Origin: a virus
DNA length: 45,692 nt
Strand: one strand, 5' to 3'
IMG/VR virus record: IMGVR_UViG_3300032770_000038
Span: 1 to 45,692 of that record
Part shown: positions 24,409 to 32,669 of the stretch, one piece after another
Layout of the letters: every line of letters starts with the position of its first letter
How positions within the stretch are numbered: the stretch's first letter is position 1
Made by a program: the position numbers and the translations under genes
The notes under the pieces: model-generated
The model's database searches: none
What the model was told of the DNA's origin: nothing
The model's input: only the letters and a program-made list of their open reading frames with translations

Positions 24409-26574
24409 TTAGACTCCTCCACCATAGGTGTATACAACTGGATCTGGTATTACTGTACGCACTGCTGTGCCAACTCCAATAAAGACATTGGCAAACTCAG
24501 CATTACCTCCTATAGTATTTTGTGTTATTGAAAGATTACCACTGAATGAATTTTGAGTAACCAACAAATTACCAGTATTGGCTATATTCTGAGTTACACT
24601 TAGATTAGCAGTAGAGATATTACCAAAAGAACCATTCTGAGTAACAGACAGATTACCTGTGAAAGAATTCTGTGTTACCAATAGGTTGCCGACATTAGCA
24701 ATATTAGCAGCTACATTCAATGTCGCACTAACATTAACATTGGCTGCTGAAAGATTACCAACGGTAGCATTTTGAGTTACTGATAGATTACCGGTGAAAG
24801 AGTTTTGAGTAACAAGTAAATTGCCCGTATTACTAATATTTCCAGACACATTCAATGAAACCAAATTCATTGTTGTGTTTATAGCAAATGAGATATTAGC
24901 CTGAGTAGAGCCATTTGCTACAGCAAAGGCATTGATTGAAGTAGTATTGATTACATTTAGATTAGCATTAGCAAGAACTACAGAACCATAAGCATATACA
25001 TCAACTTCATATGCTCCGCCACCACCATTACCAGAACCAGGTGGCAAACGAGTATCAATAACTGCATCACCATTGCCTGCATATGTAACAGAGATATTTG
25101 ATACATTTCCTGCTACAATACCCATCAATATCTGGGCAATATTAGCTACAAATCCTACATTAGCCTGTGATACATTAGCTGCATTGGCACTAGCACTAAC
25201 ATTCACGGTTGCCGTGTTGATAAAATTTAGATTTGCATTAGCAATAACAATCGTACCATTAGCATATACACCAACCAGATTAGCTGCCTGACCAGCATAT
25301 GTATAGGCACTTGCTCCCAATGAAAGAGCTGTTTGGGCTATTGAGTTGACCCAGGCTACAGAGTTTGCTGTAGCTGCATTTCCAGTATCTGTAGAAGTAA
25401 TAGAATCAATAAGTTTAGTAATACCTTGTTGTGTTGTATTAGCAATAGCAACGTTGAATGAAATATTGGCCTGTGTTGAGCCATTGGCATGAGCATTGAT
25501 AGTTACAGATGGACTATTGACAAAGTTTAGATTGGCATTAGCCAGGACAGAAGTTCCGTTGGCATAGACATCAACTTCATAGTTACCACCGCCACCTCCT
25601 GGAGGCAATCGAGTATCTATAACAACGTTACCATTAGCATTGTAAGAAATGTTGATATTAGAGCTGTTTCCAGTTACAACACCTGCCAAAATGGCAGCCA
25701 TATTTGGCACAACAGATATATTTGATTGTGTTGTTCCATTAGCAGCTGCAACTATATTTGATAGGGCCGTGCCAAGAAAGTTTAGATTAGCTGTAGCAAC
25801 AACCAATGTTCCACCATTGAATACTTCTGTATTTGGTGATATTAGTGTTGGGATATTAGCAGTAGCTATATTAGCTAAAGTTGTGACAGAAAGATTACCT
25901 GTAAAAGTATTCTGTGTTACTTTCAGATTACCAACATTAGCTATATTAGCTGCTACATTTAAAGTAGCACTAACATTGATATTAGCAGCGCTAATATTTC
26001 CTGCTGTTAGATTTTGGGAAACTCCAAGATTTCCAGTAAAAGAGTTCTGTGTAACTAATAGATTACCAGTATTTGAGATATTAGCACTGACATTCAGATT
26101 AGCAACATTGGCATTACCAGCTATTATATTCTGAGTAATGGTAAGATTACCAGTTGCTAGATTTTGAGTAACTGTGACATTACCAGCGAATAGATTTGCT
26201 ACAGTATTGATAGTAGCTGAAACATTGATATTTGCTGCTGATAGATTACCAACAATTGCATTCTGTGTAATAGATATATTACCAGTAGCTATATTCTGAG
26301 TGGCAGTAATATTTCCAGCAACAATATTAGCAGCAGTATTGATAGTTGCTGAAGCATTGATGTTGGCGGTAGTGATATTACCAAATGATGCATTTTGGGA
26401 TACTGATAGATTGCCAGTAACAGCATTACCTGTAACTGTTAGAACATTATTACCATAATCATAGGTCAGATTAGCATTCGCGCCATCAACTCCATGTTGA
26501 TTGTACAAAATCTGAGTATTGGCACCAGGAGTACTATGCCTTCTTGTTCTTGAATTAATATCACCTACACTCAT
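24409..26574 (-). CDS. Repeat-shaft tail fibre protein (721 residues)
   Basis: Started at ATG 26574 (MSVGDINSRTRRHSTPGANT), which gives a TGATG junction with the previous gene, a GGGGGAG ribosome site, and the same first residues as the 560-residue paralogue; an upstream frame start at 26589 is less likely. Order: N-module; TQN repeats to about residue 232; VDVYANGT...NFNN units; the fibre motif QQGITKLIDSITSTD...AATANSVAW; more NFNN units; then a second TQN tract of about 130 residues; end VVYTYGGGV. It is the only member of the cluster with TQN tracts at both ends. Likely an elongated trimeric shaft. Confidence 0.7.
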   Translation of the reverse strand: MSVGDINSRTRRHSTPGANTQILYNQHGVDGANANLTYDYGNNVLTVTGNAVTGNLSVSQNASFGNITTANINASATINTAANIVAGNITATQNIATGNISITQNAIVGNLSAANINVSATINTVANLFAGNVTVTQNLATGNLTITQNIIAGNANVANLNVSANISNTGNLLVTQNSFTGNLGVSQNLTAGNISAANINVSATLNVAANIANVGNLKVTQNTFTGNLSVTTLANIATANIPTLISPNTEVFNGGTLVVATANLNFLGTALSNIVAAANGTTQSNISVVPNMAAILAGVVTGNSSNINISYNANGNVVIDTRLPPGGGGGNYEVDVYANGTSVLANANLNFVNSPSVTINAHANGSTQANISFNVAIANTTQQGITKLIDSITSTDTGNAATANSVAWVNSIAQTALSLGASAYTYAGQAANLVGVYANGTIVIANANLNFINTATVNVSASANAANVSQANVGFVANIAQILMGIVAGNVSNISVTYAGNGDAVIDTRLPPGSGNGGGGAYEVDVYAYGSVVLANANLNVINTTSINAFAVANGSTQANISFAINTTMNLVSLNVSGNISNTGNLLVTQNSFTGNLSVTQNATVGNLSAANVNVSATLNVAANIANVGNLLVTQNSFTGNLSVTQNGSFGNISTANLSVTQNIANTGNLLVTQNSFSGNLSITQNTIGGNAEFANVFIGVGTAVRTVIPDPVVYTYGGGV
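24490..24880 (-). repeat. C-terminal GN-x-x-V-T-Q-N repeat tract (721-residue fibre)
   Basis: Second tract of the same gene, with GNLLVTQNSFT/GNLSVTQN units, very like the tract of the 539-residue fibre. Limits approximate. Confidence 0.65.
25879..26457 (-). repeat. N-terminal GN-x-x-V-T-Q-N repeat tract (721-residue fibre)
   Basis: About 190 residues of 11-residue repeats with longer ANINVSATIN-type units between them. Limits approximate. Confidence 0.65.
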
Positions 26575-28499
26575 CAAACTCCCCCACACATAGCATAAAC
26601 ATCAGAAGAAATAGACAATACATTGATGGTTATCTGTGTTATGTTAGGTGTAAATGTAACATTTGCCTGGGTTGATCCATTGGCTGTCAATACTAGATTA
26701 GAAGCAAAGCTATTCAAAAAGTTCAGCTGAGCATTGGCTAGAACTAATGCACCATTAGCATAAGCATCTACTTCATATTGTGCATTACCACCAGAACCAC
26801 CATTAGCAACTATTCTGGTATCAATACCAACATTACCATTAGCATAGTAGGTAATAGCTACATTTGAAGCATTAGCAGATATAACACCCGTCAATACTGC
26901 AGCTGCATTAGTATTTAGAGATATGTTAGCCTGAGTTGAACCATTAGCAGAAGTATAAACATTGATGTAAGAGGTATTATTGAAATTTAGATTTGCATTA
27001 GCTAGAACAGAAGTTCCATTAGCAAAAACATCAACCTCATAAGCTCCGCCACTTGTCAAACGAGTATCAAGTACAACATTACCATTAGCATTATATGTTA
27101 CATTAAGATTTGAACTGTTACCAGATACAACACCAGTTAGTACAGCGGCTGCATTTACATTCAATGAAATGTTTGATTGATTAGTTCCATTGGCTGCTGC
27201 ATAAACATTTACATAAGAAGTATTGTTGAAGTTTATATTAGCAGTTGATAAGACAACTGTTCCATTGGCATAGGTAGCCGTATTTGGAGATTTCAATACA
27301 GGTATATTTGCTGTAGCAATATTGGCCAAAGTTACAACAGATAGATTGCCAGTAACCAAATTTTGAGATACTGCAACATTACCAGCATTTGCTATATTAC
27401 CAGATACATTCAAAGAAACAAGATTTGCTGTCGTATTCAGGTTGAATGATACATTTACCTGTGTAGAACCATTTGCTACAGCAGAAGCATTGACTGATAT
27501 AGTATTGATGAAGTTTAGATTAGCATTGGCTAGAACTAATGCACCATAAGCAGATATATCTACTTCATAGTTACCACCACCAGCAGGTATTCTTGTATCA
27601 ACAACTACATCACCATTAGCATTATAGGTAATATTGACGTTTGAAGTATTACCAGAAACAACTCCTTCAAGAATTTGTGCCTGATTTGCTACAAAAGATA
27701 TATTACTCTGACCAGTACCATTGGCTATAGCGACTACATTCACGGTTGCCGTGTTATTGAAGTTTATATTTGCATCAGCAAGAACCAATGTTCCGTTAGC
27801 AAAAGTAGCTACAGTATTAGATCCAGCATTTGCCTTCACATAAGCAGAGTTGGCTGTAGTTGAGGCTGTTTGTGCAAGACCATTTGCAACATTGGCTTCA
27901 GCATAGGCGGCATTGGCCTGAGAATAAGCAGCATTTGCTTCATCATATACAGTGCCAACTATGGCAGAAACATTGGCGTTAAAGGCAATATTAGCCTGAT
28001 TAGCCGCATTAGAAGTAATAGCTACATTTATGGTGGCTGTGTTATTGAAGTTTACATTTGCATTTGCTATTACAACAGAACCATTAGCTAAAACATCAAC
28101 CTGATAGTTGTCATTGTGGAATGTTGTATCAATATATACATTTCCACCAGAATCAAATACAGATACATTAGATATGTTGCCAGATAATACACCAGATAAA
28201 ATAGCAGCTTGATTAGCCTGGAATGATACATTAGCCTGATGTGTACCATTGGCTGCAGCCACTACATTAATAGAAGAAGTATTATTAAAGTTGATATTGG
28301 CATTAGCCAGTACCAAAGACCCATTGGCAAATGTAGCAACAGTGTTGGCAGCAGAGTTAAGAGCAGCAGGATTAGCTGCAGCCAAAGCTTCATTAGCTGT
28401 TGTTGAGGCATTCTGTGCTATTAAGAGAGCCTGTTCAGCTATTGATAGACCTTCAGCATTGGTCAAAGTTACATTTATTCTGGTGCCTGGACCTGGCAT
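26574..28499 (-). CDS. Tail fibre protein with multiple VDVYANGT/NFNN repeats
   Basis: A 641-residue protein. The N-terminus (MPGPGTRINVTLTNAEG, then SIAEQALLIAQNASTTANEA) is a short polar segment followed by an Ala-rich helix, unlike the other fibres. The body consists of about seven units of VDVxANGTxVLANAN-NFNNT with Gly hinges, broken by a second Ala-rich segment (YDEANAAYSQANAAYAEANV) that could form a coiled coil. Only a short TQN-like stretch is present (GNVAVSQNLVTGNLSV). The end is SSDVYAMCGGV. It may connect the baseplate-side BppU-like protein to the following fibres. An AGGGA ribosome site precedes ATG 28499. It is the first gene of the repeat-fibre array. Confidence 0.7.
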   Translation of the reverse strand: MPGPGTRINVTLTNAEGLSIAEQALLIAQNASTTANEALAAANPAALNSAANTVATFANGSLVLANANINFNNTSSINVVAAANGTHQANVSFQANQAAILSGVLSGNISNVSVFDSGGNVYIDTTFHNDNYQVDVLANGSVVIANANVNFNNTATINVAITSNAANQANIAFNANVSAIVGTVYDEANAAYSQANAAYAEANVANGLAQTASTTANSAYVKANAGSNTVATFANGTLVLADANINFNNTATVNVVAIANGTGQSNISFVANQAQILEGVVSGNTSNVNITYNANGDVVVDTRIPAGGGNYEVDISAYGALVLANANLNFINTISVNASAVANGSTQVNVSFNLNTTANLVSLNVSGNIANAGNVAVSQNLVTGNLSVVTLANIATANIPVLKSPNTATYANGTVVLSTANINFNNTSYVNVYAAANGTNQSNISLNVNAAAVLTGVVSGNSSNLNVTYNANGNVVLDTRLTSGGAYEVDVFANGTSVLANANLNFNNTSYINVYTSANGSTQANISLNTNAAAVLTGVISANASNVAITYYANGNVGIDTRIVANGGSGGNAQYEVDAYANGALVLANAQLNFLNSFASNLVLTANGSTQANVTFTPNITQITINVLSISSDVYAMCGGV

Positions 28500-28502
28500 T
28501 TA

Positions 28503-28976
28503 TTATCCCTGAGGTGGAGTATCAATAAAAGAGTTAGAGTTAGGCATCCATGGTGTTCCGGCCAAAACTCCTGCTTGTGCAGGCAATCCATTAGCTGGTG
28601 GAGTAATGTTACTGATACCTGGTCTCATATATAGAATGCCTTCAAGTATTCTTGTTGTAAGATTTGAGGCATCCATCATTGTTAGGTCATAGAAATACCT
28701 ACCAGCTCTGATATTGGATGTTGTAGCCGCATTTAATGTAACTGTTGTATTACCATTCGTTGCATTTGTTATTTGAATGATAAAATTACCAGTTGTATTT
28801 GAGGTATAGTAAGATGTCTTGAATGAGCCAAAGAAAACATAGTTAGCAATGTTGACAGGAGTCCCATCAGCATTGTTAAAATTCATAGCTACAGACCAAT
28901 CAGATCCCTGATTGATGAATAGATCAGAATAGTTAACCCCAGAGCTTACATCAAAGGTAAGAGAAACACTACCCAT
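28503..28976 (-). CDS. BppU-like N-domain structural protein
   Basis: A 157-residue protein resembling the N-terminal domain of baseplate upper proteins (BppU type). The beta pattern is FINQGSDWSVAMNFNNADG, then VFFGSFKTSYYTS, then RAGRYFYDLTMMD and RILEGILYMRPGIS. In the family, this domain attaches receptor-binding proteins to the baseplate. Here it stands alone, directly before the fibre array, which fits an adaptor role. It starts 3 bases after the coiled-coil gene; an AAAGAG sequence precedes ATG 28976. Confidence 0.65.
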   Translation of the reverse strand: MGSVSLTFDVSSGVNYSDLFINQGSDWSVAMNFNNADGTPVNIANYVFFGSFKTSYYTSNTTGNFIIQITNATNGNTTVTLNAATTSNIRAGRYFYDLTMMDASNLTTRILEGILYMRPGISNITPPANGLPAQAGVLAGTPWMPNSNSFIDTPPQG

Positions 28977-28979
28977 TTG

Positions 28980-29357
28980 TTACTCTTTCTTGAGGTCTAT
29001 AATTTCCTCAACTCTTTGAACTACAGCATTTGCTACAGCATCAACTTTGTTTTCTATTGCTCTAACATCCTGAACAATAACATTTGCCATTGCTTCTACA
29101 TTTGCTTCAACTTTTTCAACAAAAGCTTCTACTTTTGGTGAAACTTCTGCAATGACATTTTGAACAGCTACTTCTGCAACCTTAACTTCTGCCTCAACAG
29201 CCTGTACTACATCCTTCAGAACATTAATAGTTTTGAAAGTAAGAAATGTAGAGTAGTCTTGCTGCAACAGAACTATAGCACCATTAGCAAGAGTCCAGAT
29301 TTGACTCCCAGGTTCGTTAACAGCATCTACTGATTTACCATCAAGTGTGATTTTCAT
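28980..29357 (-). CDS. Small coiled-coil protein under hairpin-gated start
   Basis: A 125-residue protein. Residues 1-45 form a small domain (MKITLDGKSVDAVNEPGSQI, then ANGAIVLLQQDYSTFLTF). From about residue 46 a long amphipathic, Val/Ala/Glu-rich helix (VEAEVKVAEVAVQNVIAEV, then VEKVEANVEAMANVIVQ) predicts as a coiled coil, ending IIDLKKE. Family unknown; it could be a trimeric whisker-like or chaperone protein. A GGAG ribosome site lies 8 bases before ATG 29357. Site and start codon partly fall in the 3' arm of a 12-bp inverted repeat that encloses a TATAAATA promoter, suggesting translation only from late transcripts. Confidence 0.65.
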   Translation of the reverse strand: MKITLDGKSVDAVNEPGSQIWTLANGAIVLLQQDYSTFLTFKTINVLKDVVQAVEAEVKVAEVAVQNVIAEVSPKVEAFVEKVEANVEAMANVIVQDVRAIENKVDAVANAVVQRVEEIIDLKKE

Positions 29358-29416
29358 AAGCCAGTCTCCATGTTTATACTCTATTTATAAGAGAGGAGAA
29401 GAGAAGACTGGCTTAT
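29356..29416 (-). promoter_or_regulatory. Start-sequestering hairpin enclosing a late promoter
   Basis: 12-base inverted repeat arms at 29356-29367 and 29405-29416 (minus-strand 5' arm ATAAGCCAGTCT). The 3' arm includes the end of the GGAG ribosome site, the spacer and the first two bases of ATG 29357. The 37-base loop contains TATAAATA at 29382-29389. Read-through RNA can fold over the start; RNA begun at the internal promoter lacks the 5' arm. This arrangement is known for T4 late genes such as e, soc and I-TevI. Confidence 0.65.
29382..29389 (-). promoter_or_regulatory. T4-type late promoter TATAAATA
   Basis: Perfect match to the T4 late consensus, 25 bases before ATG 29357, in the loop of the inverted repeat 29356-29416. 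Confidence 0.65.
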
Positions 29417-29472
29417 TATCTCAAAATAATGAAATCAACCAATGCCAAAAATTTTCTATAGCAACCAGAATA

Positions 29473-29787
29473 TTATGAAAGAATGAGGTTGGTTGGGGCT
29501 GCTGGGGTTGACTCACGGAGAAAGGTAATAGTGGATGATTCAATACCCACTGTACCTCCTTGTGCAACGACAGCCAGACCCAAAGTATGATTACCTGTTG
29601 GTAAGCTTGTGAATGTGCTCACCATTTCCAGATTCAAAGTATTGGCATAACCAATAGGAACACTAACTGCTGGCAATGAATCAATATAAACAGTAACACC
29701 AACCATGGCATTTGCTGCATCAAAAGCAGTATTGTCTGTATTGAGTGTTGGATTTGTCCATTCAAGGACATGAGGATTTGTTACCAT
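29473..29787 (-). CDS. Ig/Fn3-like single-domain structural protein
   Basis: A 104-residue protein with one beta-sandwich domain of Ig/fibronectin-III appearance: HVLEWTNPTLNTDNTAFD, then GVTVYIDS, TSLPTGNHTLGLAVVAQGG and ESSTITFLRES. It ends with a Pro/Ala-rich PAAPTNLILS. Such domains decorate many phage tails and may stick to cell-surface sugars. The ribosome site AAGGAG before ATG 29787 is strong. The alternative +1 frame continues open past the stop for 16 residues to a TGA near 29420. The following 115-base gap is the longest in the window. Confidence 0.6.
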   Translation of the reverse strand: MVTNPHVLEWTNPTLNTDNTAFDAANAMVGVTVYIDSLPAVSVPIGYANTLNLEMVSTFTSLPTGNHTLGLAVVAQGGTVGIESSTITFLRESTPAAPTNLILS

Positions 29788-29800
29788 TTATATCTCCTTT

Positions 29801-31726
29801 TTAACCTACTTTGGTGAGAACTATGTAACTATTAGCATTCACTATTAGAGTATTAGCAGCTGATATTAACTGACCGAAACGAGGGCCAAATGTTCCCTTA
29901 GTAACAACACTCACAATTCCACCAAAGAGCATCACAACCATGAATGTTGGAGGATCTGAATTATTTTGAATTTGAGTAGACATACCAAATTCAACATCAT
30001 GAAGATTACCATCATATATCCAATATGAACTACTTGCTGTTGTACCAGCATTACCAGAAGCAAAATCTAACTTCCAACCACCGGCATTATTTGCGGAATA
30101 TTGAATATACAATGCTCCTCTCATTTCATAAATACCATTTTCATTAAGATTGACAGTTAATCCCTGAATAGGAGTCATTGTTGTATTGCTTGTCCAGTTT
30201 TGAGTAACAGACTGGACACCAGCTATAGCTGTTGTTACACGAGTCACACTATTTGATAATGGACTTGAATTTGCCTGAACAGCACCAGATATATGGAAAC
30301 CACCGGTATCATCAGTCCAATAATCTGGATAGTTCTGATTAGTTAAGAACGAAGTAGTAAGGAGTGAAATACCACTAGGAGCAGTATTTCCTACAGGATT
30401 GGTATAGACTGTGATCTGACTTCCAAATTTGATATCAAATGTTGCATATGCATTACCATTCGTCACACCAGCATATACAGAAAGAGCACTATTTGCTTCT
30501 TGATAAACTGCTATAAATGCGTTGCTTCTTTGTGAACCTATAGAGTTCCAACTAATAGTAGTTCCAGGACCAATCAAGACTCGATAACCTGATGATGTAG
30601 TATAAGTATCATTAAAAATGCCTTCAATAATCATACTAGCATTTGAAGCAGGAACTGAAGCTATCTTGTAATAGGTATTACCACCAGAATTATTAGCAGA
30701 AAATATATTGAAACCAAGAGTGTATATACTCTGACCAGCATTAAAGGCTGTTGTATTGGCTATAGCACCATTATTACCTACATTACCAAATGCTATGCCT
30801 CCAATACCAAGGATATTATTTCCATCAGTAGTTACGATAGTATTATATGATTGAGCAGAATTTGCTGCTACCTGAAAGGTATTGGCGACATTATTAAACA
30901 TAATATCAGCAAATTCTGTAGAAGTTCTTTCCATCAATATATGAGAACTATCATCAGAAAATTGACCAAATCTTAGAATAAATGTATTTGATACTGTTGA
31001 AAGATTAGCCTGGAATACGGCAGAACCTTCAACCAACATGCCACCAGTTGCAACAATAGTACCTAGATTTGCATTACCACCAGGACCAATATTCCAAGTA
31101 TTATTAGCATCCAAATTAATCTGGTTGGTCACATTCATTGTGTTAAGTAGACCAGTACCAAGATTATAGGTAGTAACTCCCAATAATGTTACATTCGCAT
31201 TATTGATCCAGGCATTCTGACTGACATAGATATTACCTGTATTTGAAATAAACAGGCTATTACCAACATTGATTGTAGCTTTCTGATTAAAAAATGGGAT
31301 CGTAATAGCAGGAGTATTAGCAAGATTATTACCAGTGAAAGCAACATATCCGGCTACATTCACATTCTGAGCAGTCAAAATACCAGTTGAAATGACATTA
31401 GGACTTTGAACGGTATTTGCTACCTGTACCAATACAGTATTTGTTGGGAATGATACAGAGTTACCAACAGAAACCAAATTACCTTGATTTTGAATAGAAC
31501 CAGTTGTTAGCTGCTGTGATAAAGTTACATTACCAGAAACAGATAGCACTGTACCAGTATTAGTCAATATTAGGAATGTTCCATTGGCTAGAGTTATGCT
31601 GCCATTATCTGCATAAAACAAACCATTGCGTAGCTGATTGATAGCATTGGCAAGATTGTTTGTATTTATTAGCCAATCTTGAAAAGTATTTGATGTTCCT
31701 AATATTGAAAGATTACCATTACTCAT
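29801..31726 (-). CDS. Tail fibre with N-terminal attachment and C-terminal head domain
   Basis: A 641-residue fibre. The N-terminus (TFQDWLINTNNLANAINQLR) resembles the attachment segment of structural proteins in T4-like marine phages as I recall them. A middle region of irregular GN-rich beta repeats follows, then a segment with MLVEGSAVFQANLS and later domains. From about residue 490 it carries the C-terminal head shared with three other proteins of the window: TVNLNENGIYEMRG, WKLDFASGNAG, GTFGPRFGQ and the end YIVLTKVG. It is thus a complete fibre, unlike the shaft-only proteins of the array. It starts in an ATGA overlap with the homing endonuclease gene. Confidence 0.7.
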   Translation of the reverse strand: MSNGNLSILGTSNTFQDWLINTNNLANAINQLRNGLFYADNGSITLANGTFLILTNTGTVLSVSGNVTLSQQLTTGSIQNQGNLVSVGNSVSFPTNTVLVQVANTVQSPNVISTGILTAQNVNVAGYVAFTGNNLANTPAITIPFFNQKATINVGNSLFISNTGNIYVSQNAWINNANVTLLGVTTYNLGTGLLNTMNVTNQINLDANNTWNIGPGGNANLGTIVATGGMLVEGSAVFQANLSTVSNTFILRFGQFSDDSSHILMERTSTEFADIMFNNVANTFQVAANSAQSYNTIVTTDGNNILGIGGIAFGNVGNNGAIANTTAFNAGQSIYTLGFNIFSANNSGGNTYYKIASVPASNASMIIEGIFNDTYTTSSGYRVLIGPGTTISWNSIGSQRSNAFIAVYQEANSALSVYAGVTNGNAYATFDIKFGSQITVYTNPVGNTAPSGISLLTTSFLTNQNYPDYWTDDTGGFHISGAVQANSSPLSNSVTRVTTAIAGVQSVTQNWTSNTTMTPIQGLTVNLNENGIYEMRGALYIQYSANNAGGWKLDFASGNAGTTASSSYWIYDGNLHDVEFGMSTQIQNNSDPPTFMVVMLFGGIVSVVTKGTFGPRFGQLISAANTLIVNANSYIVLTKVG

Positions 31727-32268
31727 ATAATATCGCCTCTTGCTCTAGCAAATCTTTTCAAAGCAGATTGACGACAACGTTCTCTTGTTTCATTGCTTCT
31801 TTTCTTACCAAGATTAGATAAACTTGATTTACGTTTGCTTTCTTCTTTATGATGTCTACCTAACATACCATTATTGGGTATCCAATTGCCTTCTTCAAAT
31901 CTAATACGAATAGTGTTAGATATTTGTTGTTTTGTTTCTTCATCACGAGGTCTAGATATTTTTCCAAAACCTCCCTTACCACCAGGTACAATATTATAAA
32001 CTTTTCCTTTATGTTCCTCTAACCATTTTTCCGTTACAAGTTCGGCTTCAGCCAAATATGCATTTTTTTCTGAATCAAAATATGCAATCACTTCAACATC
32101 AAAAATTTTTCTTCCATATTTTCTCAAGGCTCTCCAAATATAATCACCAGAACCACAATATTTATCAATATATTCTATAGTTCCAAAATTTGGATCATCG
32201 GTAGCGTGAACACCAATGTAAAACTTCTTATTCTTTAGATTTGTAGATTTGTAAAGTGTATAAAACAT
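31723..32268 (-). CDS. GIY-YIG homing endonuclease with NUMOD3 region
   Basis: A 181-residue free-standing homing endonuclease of the Seg/GIY-YIG type. The N-terminal domain reads FYTLYKSTNLKNKKFYIGVH (the GIY-YIG pair being TLY and YIG), then WRALRKYGRK with the expected Arg, EAELVTEKW with the metal-binding Glu, and VYNIVPGGKGG, the typical closing Asn-Gly motif. The C-terminal NUMOD3-type DNA-binding segments are NNGMLGRHHKEESKRKSSLS and the following LGKKRSNETRERCR. Such enzymes cut DNA lacking the gene and spread by repair. It is fitted into the operon with four-base and one-base overlaps (TAATG upstream, ATGA downstream) and shows no truncation. Confidence 0.85.
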   Translation of the reverse strand: MFYTLYKSTNLKNKKFYIGVHATDDPNFGTIEYIDKYCGSGDYIWRALRKYGRKIFDVEVIAYFDSEKNAYLAEAELVTEKWLEEHKGKVYNIVPGGKGGFGKISRPRDEETKQQISNTIRIRFEEGNWIPNNGMLGRHHKEESKRKSSLSNLGKKRSNETRERCRQSALKRFARARGDII

Positions 32269-32669
32269 TAAGGTATGCTCTTTTCATCAACACCTAGGTA
32301 CTTAGCAAGTTTCTTCAACAAATCTTTCTTTTCTTCCAATTCGCAATTGGGTTGATCTGTCTTATCATCATAATCTTTAGCTTGTCTAAGCAACTTCAGA
32401 AACTCTTCAAACTGTTCCTTTGTTGGTCCATTATATTGCGGAACAACATTTGCAATTGGTGGCCAAGTTGCAAAAGTAATATTACTGGTTGTAATAGGAA
32501 CAACATCAGTTGGGATCTGTGGTGGTATTGCCCAAGGATAAATTCCTGGCATTGTATTACTTGAACCAGTAACAGACTCTCTAGGATCCCAACTTGGCCA
32601 TATAGCAGTATTACTAGTCAAAGTATATTGCCTCAAAAAATAATCACTAATCACAGAATAGGAACACAT
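32268..32669 (-). CDS. Hypothetical tail-region protein
   Basis: A 133-residue protein. The N-terminal 75 residues are Pro- and Trp-rich and look extended (TAIWPSWDPRESVTG, then GIYPWAIPPQIP). The C-terminal part is a charged helical segment (TKEQFEEFLKLLRQAKDYDD and KDLLKKLAKYLGVDEKS). I recall similar C-terminal segments in proteins near the baseplate genes of T4-like cyanophages, without known function. Both ends overlap neighbours by one base (TAATG). Confidence 0.6.
   Translation of the reverse strand: MCSYSVISDYFLRQYTLTSNTAIWPSWDPRESVTGSSNTMPGIYPWAIPPQIPTDVVPITTSNITFATWPPIANVVPQYNGPTKEQFEEFLKLLRQAKDYDDKTDQPNCELEEKKDLLKKLAKYLGVDEKSIP

Noticed and set aside
8202-28499. Regular coding repeats as a CRISPR array or tandem-repeat element
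   Set aside because: The repeats are in frame, encode protein repeats, vary at synonymous sites and have no constant spacer layout.
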